Source: Sporosarcina thermotolerans
Lineage (GTDB): Bacteria > Bacillota > Bacilli > Bacillales_A > Planococcaceae
NCBI RefSeq assembly: GCF_030067815.1
Contig: NZ_CP125968.1
Coordinates: 3,340,001 to 3,404,000 of the forward strand
Direction of reading: 5' to 3'
DNA length: 64,000 nucleotides
Made by a program: the position numbers and the translations under genes. The stretch's first letter is position 1; every line of letters begins with the position of its first letter. Shown one piece after another: positions 28,112-38,353 of this stretch. The notes beneath the pieces were generated by a model. That model was not told the origin of the DNA. It ran no database searches and saw nothing but the letters and a program-made list of their open reading frames with translations.

Positions 28112-29471
28112 TCAATTCCCACAACACTTCTTGTATTTCCTACCACTCCACAAGGGCAAGGTTCGTTGCGCCCTATTTTATATCCACTAGGAAGTGGCCT
28201 AAGATTAGACTTTTCCAGTTGAAATAGTTCATTAGGAGTGTGTCCACGATTTTCCCAGAGTCGGGTAGTGTTGGCAATTTCCGTAACACAGTGTAAATAG
28301 GAGTTGATCTGAGCCATATCTTTTAGCCCCAATCTACTTGCAAATGCTTGAAATACAGAAAGGACATTTGAAAAAGTAACGGATAATTCTCCACTAGATT
28401 TTCTATTTCACTATTAATTTTCCTTGCCGGAAAACCGTCCTTCATCATCAATTGCCCAAGCCCTAACTGCTGTGGAGTCTGTTCAAAATATGCATCCTTA
28501 ACGTATTTAAGGAGCTTGTCCTTTTCGGGAACATAAAACGGCTTCCCTTTTATTTCCCCTGACAATGGTGCTTCATCCACATAATCCATAGCTTCATGAT
28601 AAAAATTCAAACCTTCCACATGCACATGCCGATTTTTCAACAACTCAATAGTCGTAAGGTCAGTTACCATTGCCTTCATCATTTCACTCGAAATTACCGA
28701 TTCATTTTGCCCATTATAAATCTCCCGCACTTTTTCTTGAGGGACGACTCCATATAAGTTCGTACAAGCAACAATATAATCAAGAATCAGATCTCTGGAC
28801 GAAAGTTCCACTTGTTTTAATTGCTTAGGTCCGCGATATTTATCCGACTTCACATTATAATTATCATGGTCAATAAGGTCCCACTCGGTTTTCTTGTACT
28901 TTACATATTTTAAAATATTATTAAGGGCATCAATATCAAAAGGCTTATAGTATTGCGCCTCAGCCCACTCGTGGATAGCCAAATAATCTGGATGTTTCGG
29001 GTCATGGTAGATATCTAAAAATCCGATATACCCCTGCGGCCCCCCAACATCTTCAGGAGGAGCTGTTCCCTCTCCGGCAAGAACAGTCGGATAACCGAAA
29101 TAGTAATCCTCAACGACCTCCTCAAGTTCTACGCTGATACGCCAGTCATCTCCCGAATCATATCGATACAAGAATTCTCCATTCTCCTCCAAATACGTAT
29201 CGATTTTCAAATGGGAAGGTCGTTTAAGCTTCAAGCCATTAAACTCTTTCTTATATTCTTCATGTGTAAAAGGGTTATTTGTAATGAAAAGCCCATCTAC
29301 TTCTATATCGAAATAATGATACGGCTCATCAATAAACCTACTTTGAAAGTTCGTGACGTATTGAATCATTTCATGTAGCCGATTAAACGTTGCTCCCGCA
29401 GGAAGGATTATCCTTCTCCAAATTGGCGGGTCGATATCTTCAAATGTCAGTTTTACAATATATGCTTTCAT
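28112..29471 (-). CDS. pRiA4b ORF-3-like protein with C-terminal SEC-C motif (two frameshifts)
   Basis: The repaired protein has about 453 residues. The N-terminal half is pRiA4b ORF-3-like (KLTFEDIDPPIWRRIILPAG, LYRYDSGDDWRISVEL, GEGTAPPEDVGGPQGY). The middle part is unassigned and helical. The last 80 residues resemble SEC-C carriers: NTRLWENRGHTPNELFQLEK, then GRNEPCPCG. Breaks near 28331 and 28147 each need one added base; after the second the tail reads PCPCGSGRKYKKCCGN, a complete zinc-binding SEC-C motif ending at 28112. The start ATG 29471 has GAGGTG 5 nt upstream. SEC-C motifs bind zinc and occur in SecA and many accessory proteins. The function here is unknown. Confidence 0.75.
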
Positions 29472-29634
29472 CGTTACACCTCGGCTTTGCACAAATTCAA
29501 CTTACTAATAGTATCTATACTAATTCTTCATCCTGAAAATATCCAGCTTGCACATCATGCAAAAGAAAGCCAACCATTAATTACACGATTGACTTCCCTT
29601 TTATTTAATTCAATTATAGCGAATTGATTCCCAA

Positions 29635-30860
29635 TCACTGCTTCCTCGTCAACCATAGGGAAGTTATTTCATCTTCTATATTTGAGTAGATTAATAGACG
29701 GTGCTCGCCAAATGTATAATACTCTATATATTCGTTGTAAATATCATCGAACACTTTCTTATCTGACTCCCCTAATAGTGCTCTCAGCTCTTCTGTCGAA
29801 TTGGTCAATGCCATTTTCGATACACTATGAATGAAACATCCTGCGTCCCTTCATTATAAAAGTACGTATAGCCGCCCGGAAATTCATAGTAAGGACCGCC
29901 CTCATAGTAATCATGGCCAACCCAGTCATTTCTTTCCTGCAGCAACTTGTCAATTGGTTGCCCAAGTTGCACATTCTGATTGATAAACATGCCTTCCGAC
30001 AATAAGGCTGTAGATTGATCTGTAAACGTGTATTGCGGAAAAGCCAAGTAGAAGTGCTGATATTCATGCCACTTGCCCGCTAAATATTCACCTGATGCAA
30101 GCCCGAATTCCTCCTGATCGGTATAGGACCTTTCAAAGTGGAAAGCAAAACTCATTTTTTCAGGATGCCATTTCCATGTTGTAAACGTCCATCCGGGAAC
30201 AGCATCCATCGTGTCTTCCGAATCCAAATACATTTGTAAATAACTATCTTCGATTGCCCTAAATGTTGGATGCGAAGCCTGCACTTCGACTTTGCCATCA
30301 AATTGAATCTCTTTCAATTTTTCTCCATCATAAGCCCATGCAGTTATTAAATTCAGTTTTGTCGTCTCCTGCCGCGCCAAACTAAAAATTGTATACTCCC
30401 CAAATGTATAAGTACCAAGCGCCTCCTCAGGATCAATCAACAATCCGTCAACCTGTACTTGAAACTCAGCTTCTTTTGCGCCATCCTCTGCCAAAAACAG
30501 GGCATACGACCCTTCTTTAGGTGCTTGCTCTTTTCCAGTAATCGAAGACAATGATTCAGTTGAAATTATATAAACATCTCCAACCGCTTCACCGGACCGA
30601 ACTCTAATAGTTGCAATGGCATGCTCCTTCGCCGCTTTTAGAGAAATAAAAACTCCATCTTCACCATTCACATCAACTTCCGGCTCCGAAACTCCCTCAT
30701 CGACAATCTCACTCTCAGGTTGCGAAATCGGTGCTTTCTCACTGCACCCTGCAAGGATTCCGGCAACTAAAACCAAGCCCACTTTAACAGCAAAACGGCG
30801 AATTGCAACTAAACCTATTCCCAAAAGCGAAATTGTAAAAACTATAATAATAGTATCCAA
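29635..30860 (-). CDS. Lipoprotein with two C-terminal YY-G-x-Y modules (frameshifted near 29816)
   Basis: The repaired length is about 408 residues. A hydrophobic N-terminus contains a second hydrophobic stretch and lipobox ILAGC, so a lipid-anchored exported protein is likely (or a start further in). A beta-rich middle domain follows. Near the C-terminus is a module IDKLLQERNDWVGHDYYEGG with YFYNEGTQDVSFIVY. After one A is added at 29816 a second, similar module appears (LRALLGESDKKVFDDIYNEY, HRLLIYSNIEDEITSLWL) ending at 29635. These modules resemble DUF4309-type repeats of Bacillales lipoproteins. That assignment is tentative. It lies 26 bp from the serine hydrolase gene in the same direction. 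Confidence 0.6.
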
Positions 30861-30886
30861 CCATTACTCTCCTTTCGAGGGCATCG

Positions 30887-32188
30887 TCACTCTTTAACCA
30901 GCATTCTAAGCCCCATAAACAACGCCCACGCGTTATTTTCATCATCAAAAAAGAATCGTATCGGTTTTTCAGTCGACTCAATGACGAGGGTGGATTCAGC
31001 ACTGGCACGGAGAGTAAAAACTTCATTCCCAATGGTAGCCGTAGCTACATCACCATCCAAAGAGATGATCACCTCGGCACCCTCCCCCGACCGATACGTT
31101 CCAACCATTCGTTGAAGTTGTTCGTTCTTCATTTCATATTGCGGTTCCACACATCTTTTTTGGTCAGTCGGAAGATCCAACACAGTATTGATCGCTGCAA
31201 GCCAAATAGCGTCTGCACTAACATTACTCAAATTCGTCAACACAGCAACCGCAATTCCCCGTTCAGGAATGAACCCAAAATTGGATGAAACACCCGGTTG
31301 CCCGCCGCCATGCTCAACTAATGTAACACCCGAATAGTCGGGAGTGATTTTAAGTGCATACCCATAATAGCTATTCCCGCTCACCCAGTGTACAGGTTCA
31401 GTCATCCTACGAATGTATTGATCGCCAACAATCATTCCCAATCCTCCAACATACGCCTCCCCATACTTCAGCAAATCCAATACCGTCGATCGAATGCCGC
31501 CACCAACCGCATAATTCCCTAACATCGGCCAAGGACAATGCTCTGGCTTGCCATTCTCCAAAACGTATGGCACAGTAACATTTTCAAAGCCCTTCAATTC
31601 CTGAAGGTTGTATGTAGTTCTTTGCATCTCCAATGGTTCGATAATTAACTTCCGGATAAAGTCCTGATAATTTTCGCCTGTTATCTGTTCAATAACTGCA
31701 CCCAACAATAAAAACATATCGTTGTTATAGCAGATAAATTCACCTGGTCTACCCAAATAGGTATGCTCAGCTTCATTCAAATAACGCAGATGTTCTTCAA
31801 ACCCACTCAGTTGCTCCAGGCGCTCCATCGTCCCAAGCCCAGTTGTATGCGACAAAAGATGATGAATCGTTATTTCATCGATAAATCTACAATCTTTCAA
31901 CTTGAAATTAGGAAGGTGTTTACTCACCGGATCTTCAAGTCGCAATTTGCCTTCCTCAACCAATTTCATGATCGCAAGTGCGGTAAATGACTTTGTAATG
32001 GAAGCAACCCCAAAAATCGTCTCTGGTGTGATCGGCTCTTTCGTTTCCAAATCTCTAATCCCAAAACCTTTTTGGTAGACCACCTTTCCATTCTCAGAAA
32101 TCGCTACCGCGACACCGGGAACCTTTTCGGCCTCCATTATTTCCCTTACATATCCCTCAAACTCCCCCCACTGAATCACGTGCACCAT
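30887..32188 (-). CDS. Serine hydrolase of the beta-lactamase class C / penicillin-binding family
   Basis: 433 residues. The serine motif SxxK is in FGVASITKSFTALA (near residue 75), the second motif Tyr-x-Asn in FICYNNDMFLLLG (near 170), and the third-box-like HGGGQPG near 320. A C-terminal lipocalin-like extension (MVGTYRSGEGAEVIISLDGD) follows the catalytic domain, as in esterase/D-aminopeptidase-type members. No signal peptide is visible, so a cytoplasmic esterase or peptidase is more likely than a beta-lactamase. The start ATG 32188 overlaps GGAAGG closely; GTG two or four codons further in are alternatives. It precedes the lipoprotein gene and may be co-transcribed with it. Confidence 0.8.
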   Translation of the reverse strand: MVHVIQWGEFEGYVREIMEAEKVPGVAVAISENGKVVYQKGFGIRDLETKEPITPETIFGVASITKSFTALAIMKLVEEGKLRLEDPVSKHLPNFKLKDCRFIDEITIHHLLSHTTGLGTMERLEQLSGFEEHLRYLNEAEHTYLGRPGEFICYNNDMFLLLGAVIEQITGENYQDFIRKLIIEPLEMQRTTYNLQELKGFENVTVPYVLENGKPEHCPWPMLGNYAVGGGIRSTVLDLLKYGEAYVGGLGMIVGDQYIRRMTEPVHWVSGNSYYGYALKITPDYSGVTLVEHGGGQPGVSSNFGFIPERGIAVAVLTNLSNVSADAIWLAAINTVLDLPTDQKRCVEPQYEMKNEQLQRMVGTYRSGEGAEVIISLDGDVATATIGNEVFTLRASAESTLVIESTEKPIRFFFDDENNAWALFMGLRMLVKE

Positions 32189-32255
32189 TCCTTCCGATTT
32201 GAGAATTTTCTTTTATTTAACTAATTCTAACACTCCCTTTGATGGTTTAATAGGC

Positions 32256-32295
32256 GAAAAAAAGACCAATAGCAACATAGGCCATTGGCATTCTT
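32256..32295 (-). terminator. Intrinsic terminator after the gene at 32304
   Basis: Minus strand GCCAATGGCC pairs imperfectly with GCTATTGGTC, followed by seven T residues. Confidence 0.75.
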
Positions 32296-32303
32296 CATTA
32301 TAA

Positions 32304-33050
32304 TCACCACATCTTCTCATACGTTTCAATGCCAAGCTTAACATTATACGCATACCCGATATTCTCAATAATCTCTTTTACTGTTTTCACACCAATTTGT
32401 GAATACGCCCGATTTAATGTCAGCGTATTATTAGTGGCGTATTCGGGCCATTCTTTTCGTGTGGAATAGGGTGTATTTACAAAATAGTAAGCTTCAATCT
32501 CGCCAATTCGTTCATAGTCAGATCGCCTTATTAACGGCCGCAAATACCCCTTTTGTTCGATTAACTTTTTTGCTTCGTATTTCTGGGCGGCTGTTTCAAA
32601 AGACATTTTGGCTGTGAATATCTTATCACCACGTGAATTCCACAGCTCCGTTGGGCGATAGATGTGTATGTTCAAATCATGGTAAGTGACAAGATCCTTT
32701 TCAATAATCTTCTTTTCCGACGTGATTCTGTCGTAGTTAAATTTGATGCCAAGCAGCTGCAAAATTTCAATCGTTGCACTCGGCCCGCTTCCACTGTATC
32801 CGCAAGTCGCACCACTTAACCAAATCTCCCGCTCACTATCTTCATTCCTTAAGATAAAAGTGTAGTTTCTTAATTGAAATTCCCTTTTCCCATTATCTAA
32901 ATAGATATCCGGGACATTTCGATAGATTTCCGGAATATCCTCATCGTTGAAATATACTTCAAAACTCGTCACGTCATCCAATAAATCCAAATTCGCTTTA
33001 ATATACCTCACCGTGCTATGAGGATCAGCACTATACCGAATGATTTCCAT
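32304..33050 (-). CDS. Uncharacterised protein, 248 residues
   Basis: I do not recognise this protein. It is soluble, with mixed alpha/beta composition and no signal peptide or membrane segment. The most striking stretch is WLSGATCGYSGSGPSATIEI near residue 80, a glycine-rich turn after a strand. The C-terminal half is charged and helical (NRAYSQIGVKTVKEIIENIG). The ribosome site GGGAGG precedes ATG 33050. It is monocistronic, bordered upstream by the family B repeat array at 33171, which separates it from the divergent NERD gene. The paired accessory context suggests a strain-variable gene. Confidence 0.6.
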   Translation of the reverse strand: MEIIRYSADPHSTVRYIKANLDLLDDVTSFEVYFNDEDIPEIYRNVPDIYLDNGKREFQLRNYTFILRNEDSEREIWLSGATCGYSGSGPSATIEILQLLGIKFNYDRITSEKKIIEKDLVTYHDLNIHIYRPTELWNSRGDKIFTAKMSFETAAQKYEAKKLIEQKGYLRPLIRRSDYERIGEIEAYYFVNTPYSTRKEWPEYATNNTLTLNRAYSQIGVKTVKEIIENIGYAYNVKLGIETYEKMW

Positions 33051-33170
33051 GTAACAATTCCTCCCTTTAGATTGCCCTAATGAAAGGTATGTTGGAGTGG
33101 TATAGGAATAGCACTTTTATAGATTGATTGCGTACGGTACTTGCAATTCTTTGTGTGCGCACAGGTCCCC

Positions 33171-33317
33171 TTTGGACGTGGATGCTCCATCTTTGGACGC
33201 GCTGGCCTTGTCTTTGGACGATGAAGCCACTTCTTTGGACGTGCACGCCACTTCTTTGGACGCGCAAACCACTTCCTTGGACGCGGAAGCCACTTCTTTG
33301 GACGTGGCCTGGAATGT
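33171..33317. repeat. Intergenic 21-bp tandem array, family B (7 units)
   Basis: TTTGGACG (once CTTGGACG) recurs at 33171, 33192, 33213, 33234, 33255, 33276 and 33297, exactly 21 bp apart. The rest of the unit varies around CGCRNGCCACTTC. It lies in the divergent promoter region between the genes at 33050 and 33528. Long open frames on both strands here are by-products of the 21-bp period. Confidence 0.9.
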
Positions 33318-33527
33318 TTTAGATGTAGGCACAAATATTCGAAGTTACCTATATCAAAAACTATGTCCATTTATAAGAAAAAATTATTTTTATCCCCCAA
33401 AATTCGAATTTGAGACGCGATTTGGCGCCTGTAGAAATTTTAAACCCGTAAAAAGGGGTCAAATTTTAATTATCACCCCTTTTGGAAATATTTTGAAGTA
33501 CTGATAGAATGCACTTGAGGTGATTAG

Positions 33528-34468
33528 ATGTTAATCAAAAAAAGGAATGAACCGTTGTCGCTAATAGGACTGCAGTCATTAATCGATAGGCTTGGAAACA
33601 ACCATCAGTATTACTTTAAAGTAGAAGAAGAGTTAAGAAGGAGGAAAGCTGGGTATAGTGGTGAATTGAATTTTGACAAGCACATTAAGGAATTCCGGCC
33701 CTCATACCCATTTGCGTTGATTCACGATGTATGTCTTTTCCACAACGGTGTGTACTTTCAAATGGATTCGGTACTGATCATGCCGGACAGAATCATTATT
33801 TTTGAAATTAAAAACCTGGGAGGTAAACTAACTGTAAAGACAAATCCAACACAATTCATTCAAGAAATCAATGGTGAACGAAAGATTCTACAAAGTCCAA
33901 TTACTGAGCTTGAACGAAAGAAGATATTTTTGGATAGATGGCTTAAGGAGCGCGGAATTAATATCCCGATCAAAGGAATGATCGCGCTGGCTTTTACAAA
34001 TGAATTATTTATCGAGGAAGATACCGGCACTGAAATTGCATTCACCCGTGAAATTCCAATTAGATTATACAACATTGAAATTGAAAAAGAGTTATTCAAT
34101 TTTGGTAAAGTCAATACACTTGCTCGCAATATTGCAGAATCGCACCAGGAATACAATCCATTTCCTTTAACAAAAACGATGAACATAGACAAAAAGGATA
34201 TAATTACAGGCGTTATTTGTCCGGGTGCAGTTACAAGGGAATGATTTGGTTTCAGAAAAAATGGCAGTGCCCAGAATGCAAATATAATGCGGCTGACTGT
34301 CACTTTTCGTTACTGAATGATTGGTTCCACTTAATGGATAATCAAATTACTAATCGCCAATTCCGTTACTTTTCACGGGTCGAACATCAACCCATTGCAA
34401 AAAGATTATTGAAAAGGTCAGGTCTTGTCATGAAAGGAAGTCGGAGTACTGCGTTTTATACCAGGTGA
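33528..34468 (+). CDS. NERD-domain protein with C-terminal zinc ribbon (frameshifted near 34223)
   Basis: The repaired length is about 313 residues. A NERD (nuclease-related) domain spans about residues 40-150: YSGELNFDKHIKEF, ALIHDVCLFHNGVYFQMDSV, then the Glu-x-Lys core in IIIFEIKNLGGKL. After one G is restored in CCGGGTGC near 34223, the tail reads VICPGCSYKGMIW and WQCPECKYNA, a four-cysteine zinc ribbon. NERD domains share the restriction-endonuclease-like fold and occur in plasmid, toxin and DNA-processing proteins of Bacillales. The function is not established. The start ATG 33528 follows AGGTGATTAG. The gene is flanked on both sides by family B 21-bp arrays. Confidence 0.8.
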
Positions 34469-34540
34469 TTTATGAAATTTCTTTTTTAATTGGGGAAAAT
34501 CATGACATATCCGAAGAAGGGGACAGCGTCTGGGGCTCGC

Positions 34541-34939
34541 TTTGGACGCGCAGGCCATTTCTTTGGACGCGCGAGCCATCTCTTTGGACGCGCAAGCCGA
34601 TTCTTTGGACGCGCGGGCCATCTCTTTGGACGCGTGAGCCATCTCTTTGGACGCGCGGACCAACTCTTTGGTCGCGCGGGCCATCTCTTTGGACGCGCAA
34701 GCCGATTCTTTGGACGCGCGGGCCATCTCTTTGGACGCGTGAGCCATCTCTTTGGACGCGCGAGCCACTTCTTTGGACGCGCAGGCCACTCCTTTGGACG
34801 CGCGAGCCACTTCTTTGGACGCGCGACGCACTCCTTTAGACGCGCGAACCGATTCTTTGGACGCGCAAGCCTATTCTTTGGACGCGCAAGCCTATTCTTT
34901 GGACGCGCGGGCCATCTCTTTGGACGCGCGACAAACCCC
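34541..34939. repeat. Intergenic 21-bp tandem array, family B (19 units)
   Basis: TTTGGACGCGC (rarely TTTGGTCG or TTTAGACG) recurs from 34541 to 34919 every 21 bp without a slip, 19 units. The unit is TTTGGACGCGCRRGCCATCTC with small changes. It lies between the convergent NERD and TctC-like genes. The core matches the arrays at 33171 and 46376. Open frames on both strands encode simple repeats and lack ribosome sites. Confidence 0.92.
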
Positions 34940-34963
34940 CATCACACAAACCAAGCACCCTTC

Positions 34964-35949
34964 TTAATCCACCAACCCTGATCCCTCCAACAACTGGCGA
35001 TACATCCTCTCCTGCTCCTCTAAAAATCTCTTCGCCTCACTACTTCCTTTATAAAAAGACTCCCATTTGTTTTTCCTTATCAACTTCCCCCACGCCTCGG
35101 TTTCAGTCATCTTTTTTATCGTTTGATTCCAATAGGCAATTTCTTCTTCTGTCATACCAGGCGGCCCCATAATGCCTCTCCAGTGCGGGAATACCATGTC
35201 GACGCCTTGCTCTTTCCAAGTGGCAACATCCTCTAACCCTTCAAGACGTTCGTCCGATGTGACAGCTATGACTTTGAACTGATGCGTCTGATGTTCATCG
35301 ATAAATTCGGAAACGGAGGATATCGCTACATCTATTTGACTGTCAAGAAGGCGCTTATCGATGTCTCCGCCGCTATCGTATACAATAAAATTCAGCTTTA
35401 ACACATCGACCCGTAGGATTTCGCTGCCAGAAGAAAAGAGATATGGTCATTGTTTGCGAGTCCCGGTGCGATAGCAATTTTCAGTGAGGACGGGTCTTCT
35501 TTCAATTTTTCCAGCAACTCTCTTGCGTCTTTGAAAGGAGAATCGTTTGGCACCGCAACGGCAATCCATTCTGTTGTGAGAATGGCAAGTGGTGTGAAAT
35601 CCCGGAAGTCCACTTTGCTTTGTCCAAGGAGATGGTTCGTCAGCAGAAGACTTGAATTAAAAGCAATATGATGTGCATCTTGATTGGATAAGTGCTGCCA
35701 ACCGACTTCTCCACTGCCGCCTGCCTTATTCACAACGAGAATGTTCTGTTCCACTAAACCCTCCTCTATCAAGACTTGTCGGACTGCACGTGCTGCGGCG
35801 TCCCATCCTCCGCCGATTGTTGCTGGGGCTATGATTTCAATCGTTTTTGTCGGAAAATCCTTCTCTTCCATTCCGGCTTTGCTTCCGGTGGAGCAGGCTG
35901 GCAAAAGCAATACGAAAACAAGTAAAAATGCTTGAATGACACTTTTCAT
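34964..35949 (-). CDS. TctC/Bug-family substrate-binding lipoprotein (frameshifted near 35410)
   Basis: The repaired protein has about 328 residues. The signal peptide has lipobox LLPAC. The mature part shows the Bug/TctC fold: FPTKTIEIIAPATIGGGWDA (ligand loop), NKAGGSGEVGWQHL, FTPLAILTTEWIAVAV. The second frame continues LNFIVYDSGGDIDKRLLDSQ and ATWKEQGVDMVFPHWRGIMG. One G at the GGG near 35410 restores SYGVDVLKLNF. No tctA/tctB genes are adjacent. Instead it follows a citrate-type response regulator and sensor kinase on the same strand, as B. subtilis yflP neighbours citST, so it may help sense or bind a carboxylate for that system. Confidence 0.8.
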
Positions 35950-36000
35950 CGTTCTCTCTCCTCTTTCTAGATAAAAACGAGCATCCCCCTACAAGGATGC

Positions 36001-36675
36001 TCAAACCATAAAGTATTTCCTTTCGGGGCGTCCGACAATCCCATACTCTAACTCAGCCTTCATTTTACCAATCGACACAAGGTATTCCATATACCTTCGC
36101 GCCGTTGTTCTTGATACACCAATCTGTTCCCCGATTTCTTCAACGGTCGTGCCCTCTGAGAAATCCGTCATCGTTTCCATGACCTTCGAAAGTGTTAGCG
36201 CATTGACCCCTTTCGGCAACGTTTCTTGTTGTTGTGTCTCGAAAGAGTGCTTACTGAATAACTGATCGACCAACGACTGTTCAACTGGTTTGTCCGATTC
36301 AAGAATTGACTTTCTCTTTTTAAATTGCTCAATGACTTCTTGCAATTTCTGTAACTGCAATGGTTTGATCAGATAATGGAAGGCACCTGCCTTAACACTT
36401 CTTTCGAGGATTTCCATATCCTTCGCAGCGGTGATCATGATGAAACTTAGATCCGTGTAGGTCTTTTTCAAATCCATCACTAAGTCGATCCCTAACTGAT
36501 CAGGCATGTAAATATCAACAAGCAGAAGATCAATTCTTTCCTTTTGAAAATACCCGTGAACTTCTTCTGCTCGTAATGCCTTCCCCACTACTTGAATGCC
36601 TTCAATACTCTCCAAAAGTTGTTGATGGATCTCCGCAATTCTAAAATCGTCTTCTACGATTAAAACATTTATCAT
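36001..36675 (-). CDS. CitT/DcuR-type response regulator
   Basis: 224 residues. The receiver domain has Glu8-Asp9-Asp10, phospho-acceptor Asp54 (LLLVDIYMPDQLGIDL), Thr in IMITAA and Lys in YLIKPLQ. A C-terminal winged-helix DNA-binding region follows (VEEIGEQIGVSRTTARRYME; GRPERKYFMV), typical of the CitB/CitT/DcuR/MalR group that controls di- and tricarboxylate uptake. It starts 12 bp after the sensor kinase gene and precedes the TctC-like gene by 51 bp, so all three are likely co-transcribed. The exact ligand (citrate, malate or other) is not readable. Confidence 0.85.
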   Translation of the reverse strand: MINVLIVEDDFRIAEIHQQLLESIEGIQVVGKALRAEEVHGYFQKERIDLLLVDIYMPDQLGIDLVMDLKKTYTDLSFIMITAAKDMEILERSVKAGAFHYLIKPLQLQKLQEVIEQFKKRKSILESDKPVEQSLVDQLFSKHSFETQQQETLPKGVNALTLSKVMETMTDFSEGTTVEEIGEQIGVSRTTARRYMEYLVSIGKMKAELEYGIVGRPERKYFMV

Positions 36676-36687
36676 TCGAATCCCCTT

Positions 36688-38262
36688 TCAACTATTTCGG
36701 TTTTTCGGGATGTAAACTGTAAAGATGGTTCCATTTTCATTGCTTGTCCATTGAATTTCCCCACCAAGATCCTGAATCGCACTCATTACATTCGATAAAC
36801 CATATCCATGCTCGTTCTTTCCCTTTGTCGAAAAACCTTGCGTGAAGATCTTATCCGCAATTACCGGGTCAATCCCCCTACCGTTATCGGACACTTCAAA
36901 GATAACGTCCTTGCCAAGATCCAAGGCGAAGAAATTCACCTCTCCATTCGGTTTATCAATGACCTCTTCAAAGGCATTGTCAATGAGATTGCCGATAATG
37001 ATCGTTAACAATCCAGTTCCGATGAATTTCGGAAGTTCCGCGATACTACTATTTTCATCAATGTTAAAAATGATCTTATTTTCCGATGCTTTTCCTATTT
37101 TTCCAAATAGAATTGCTTGAACGTTCGGGTCTTTAATGTTTTCAAGTATAAATGTATTCGTATGTTGAGTAATATCAATTTCCTCTTGAATCATCTTGAC
37201 CGCTTCGTTGTATTTTTGAAGTTGCAATAAAGCCGAGATAACGTATAGCTTATTCATATATTCATGCGTTTGGGCGCGTAAGTCATCCGAGTACTTCGTC
37301 ACTTCAAATAATGTATTTACGAGTTCATTCATCTCCGTCTTATCCCTGAATGTGATGACTGTTCCGGAAATAGCAATTTTTTTACGCAACGGTACAATTG
37401 TCATGATCAATGTCTTCTTTTGAAACTTTAATTCAAAGGTTAATGGCTTTTGTTGAATATTTAATAGTTTAGAGTCTTGTAAACTCGGAAAAACTGACTG
37501 AATTGCTTGTCCCTTATAATCGCTTGAGATGTTCAATATTTTCCTAGCTGCCGTATTGATGATTGTTATTTTCCCTTCACCGTCAGTCGCAATGAGACCT
37601 TCTGAAATGGAAGCGAGGACAGCATGTCTTTCCATGTAAAAAACTGCAATTTCCTGCGGTTCCATACCAAACGTATCTTTGCGGATTTGGCGTGCAAGCC
37701 AAATACTAAGGAGAATTCCAATGACAAAAATTGAAAGCGAGAAAAATGCCAATTTTTTTGTACGCTCAATAACGGTATGCCGGAGGTCTTTCACTAAATA
37801 GCCAACCCTTGCTGTACCGACAATTTGTCGATTTACGTATATTGGCGAAATAGCAACAACTGCAGATCCGACGATATCGTAAGAAATCAAATTATAACTA
37901 CCACCGAAAACAAGTGCCTTCGTCTCATCCTTACTTGGATAAAGTTCACCGATTTCATCGTCAACCGGATGGGCAAGTACTTTCCCTTCGCGGTCCTTGA
38001 TTACGATAAACGCTGCTTCTGACTGAGTCACATAATAATCGATCAACGGCTTCAATTCGTCCGTATTTCCTTCCGACATTGCCCATTGAACGGAATCCAT
38101 TTGCGACAGGATTTTCGTTGTTTGTATGCCCTTTTCAGCTGCATTTTGGAACACCCGTTTATAATCTGTGTATATAAAAAGGCTCAACATCAAAAAGACC
38201 ATCAAAAAGACAAGGAAAACTACTACAATTAAAATCTTTCGTTGCAATGTTCCTTTAAACAT
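36688..38262 (-). CDS. CitA/DcuS-type membrane histidine kinase
   Basis: 524 residues. Two membrane helices (residues 10-30 and about 173-193) enclose an extracytoplasmic PASC-like sensor domain (ILSQMDSVQWAMSEGN, AAFIVIKDREGKVLAHPVDD, ISPIYVNRQIVGTARVGYL). A cytoplasmic PAS domain follows (LASISEGLIATDGEGKITII), then the Spo0B-like H-box (DDLRAQTHEYMNKLYVISAL, His phosphorylated) and HATPase boxes N (NLIDNAFEEV), G1 (DNGRGIDP) and G2 (GYGLSNVMSA). This is the standard layout for sensing external C4-dicarboxylates or citrate. It is paired with the response regulator gene 12 bp downstream. Confidence 0.88.
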   Translation of the reverse strand: MFKGTLQRKILIVVVFLVFLMVFLMLSLFIYTDYKRVFQNAAEKGIQTTKILSQMDSVQWAMSEGNTDELKPLIDYYVTQSEAAFIVIKDREGKVLAHPVDDEIGELYPSKDETKALVFGGSYNLISYDIVGSAVVAISPIYVNRQIVGTARVGYLVKDLRHTVIERTKKLAFFSLSIFVIGILLSIWLARQIRKDTFGMEPQEIAVFYMERHAVLASISEGLIATDGEGKITIINTAARKILNISSDYKGQAIQSVFPSLQDSKLLNIQQKPLTFELKFQKKTLIMTIVPLRKKIAISGTVITFRDKTEMNELVNTLFEVTKYSDDLRAQTHEYMNKLYVISALLQLQKYNEAVKMIQEEIDITQHTNTFILENIKDPNVQAILFGKIGKASENKIIFNIDENSSIAELPKFIGTGLLTIIIGNLIDNAFEEVIDKPNGEVNFFALDLGKDVIFEVSDNGRGIDPVIADKIFTQGFSTKGKNEHGYGLSNVMSAIQDLGGEIQWTSNENGTIFTVYIPKNRNS

Positions 38263-38353
38263 GCAATCACCAATTTCTATCTTAAGTTACAATTCCATTA
38301 TATCAATATCCGTCGAATCTTGTATTCAATCTTTTCTTTTTGGATAAAATTCT

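Noticed and set aside
27865..28222. Short plus-strand open frames between the PLA2-like and SEC-C genes
   Set aside because: No ribosome sites or recognisable sequence. The second overlaps the repaired end of the convergent SEC-C gene.
34465..34981. Long open frames on both strands encoding repeats such as RASKEMA, FGRAGHLFGR and LWTREPS
   Set aside because: They lie wholly in the family B 21-bp array, which keeps frames open because 21 is a multiple of three. No ribosome sites or family similarity are seen, and several frames overlap on both strands.
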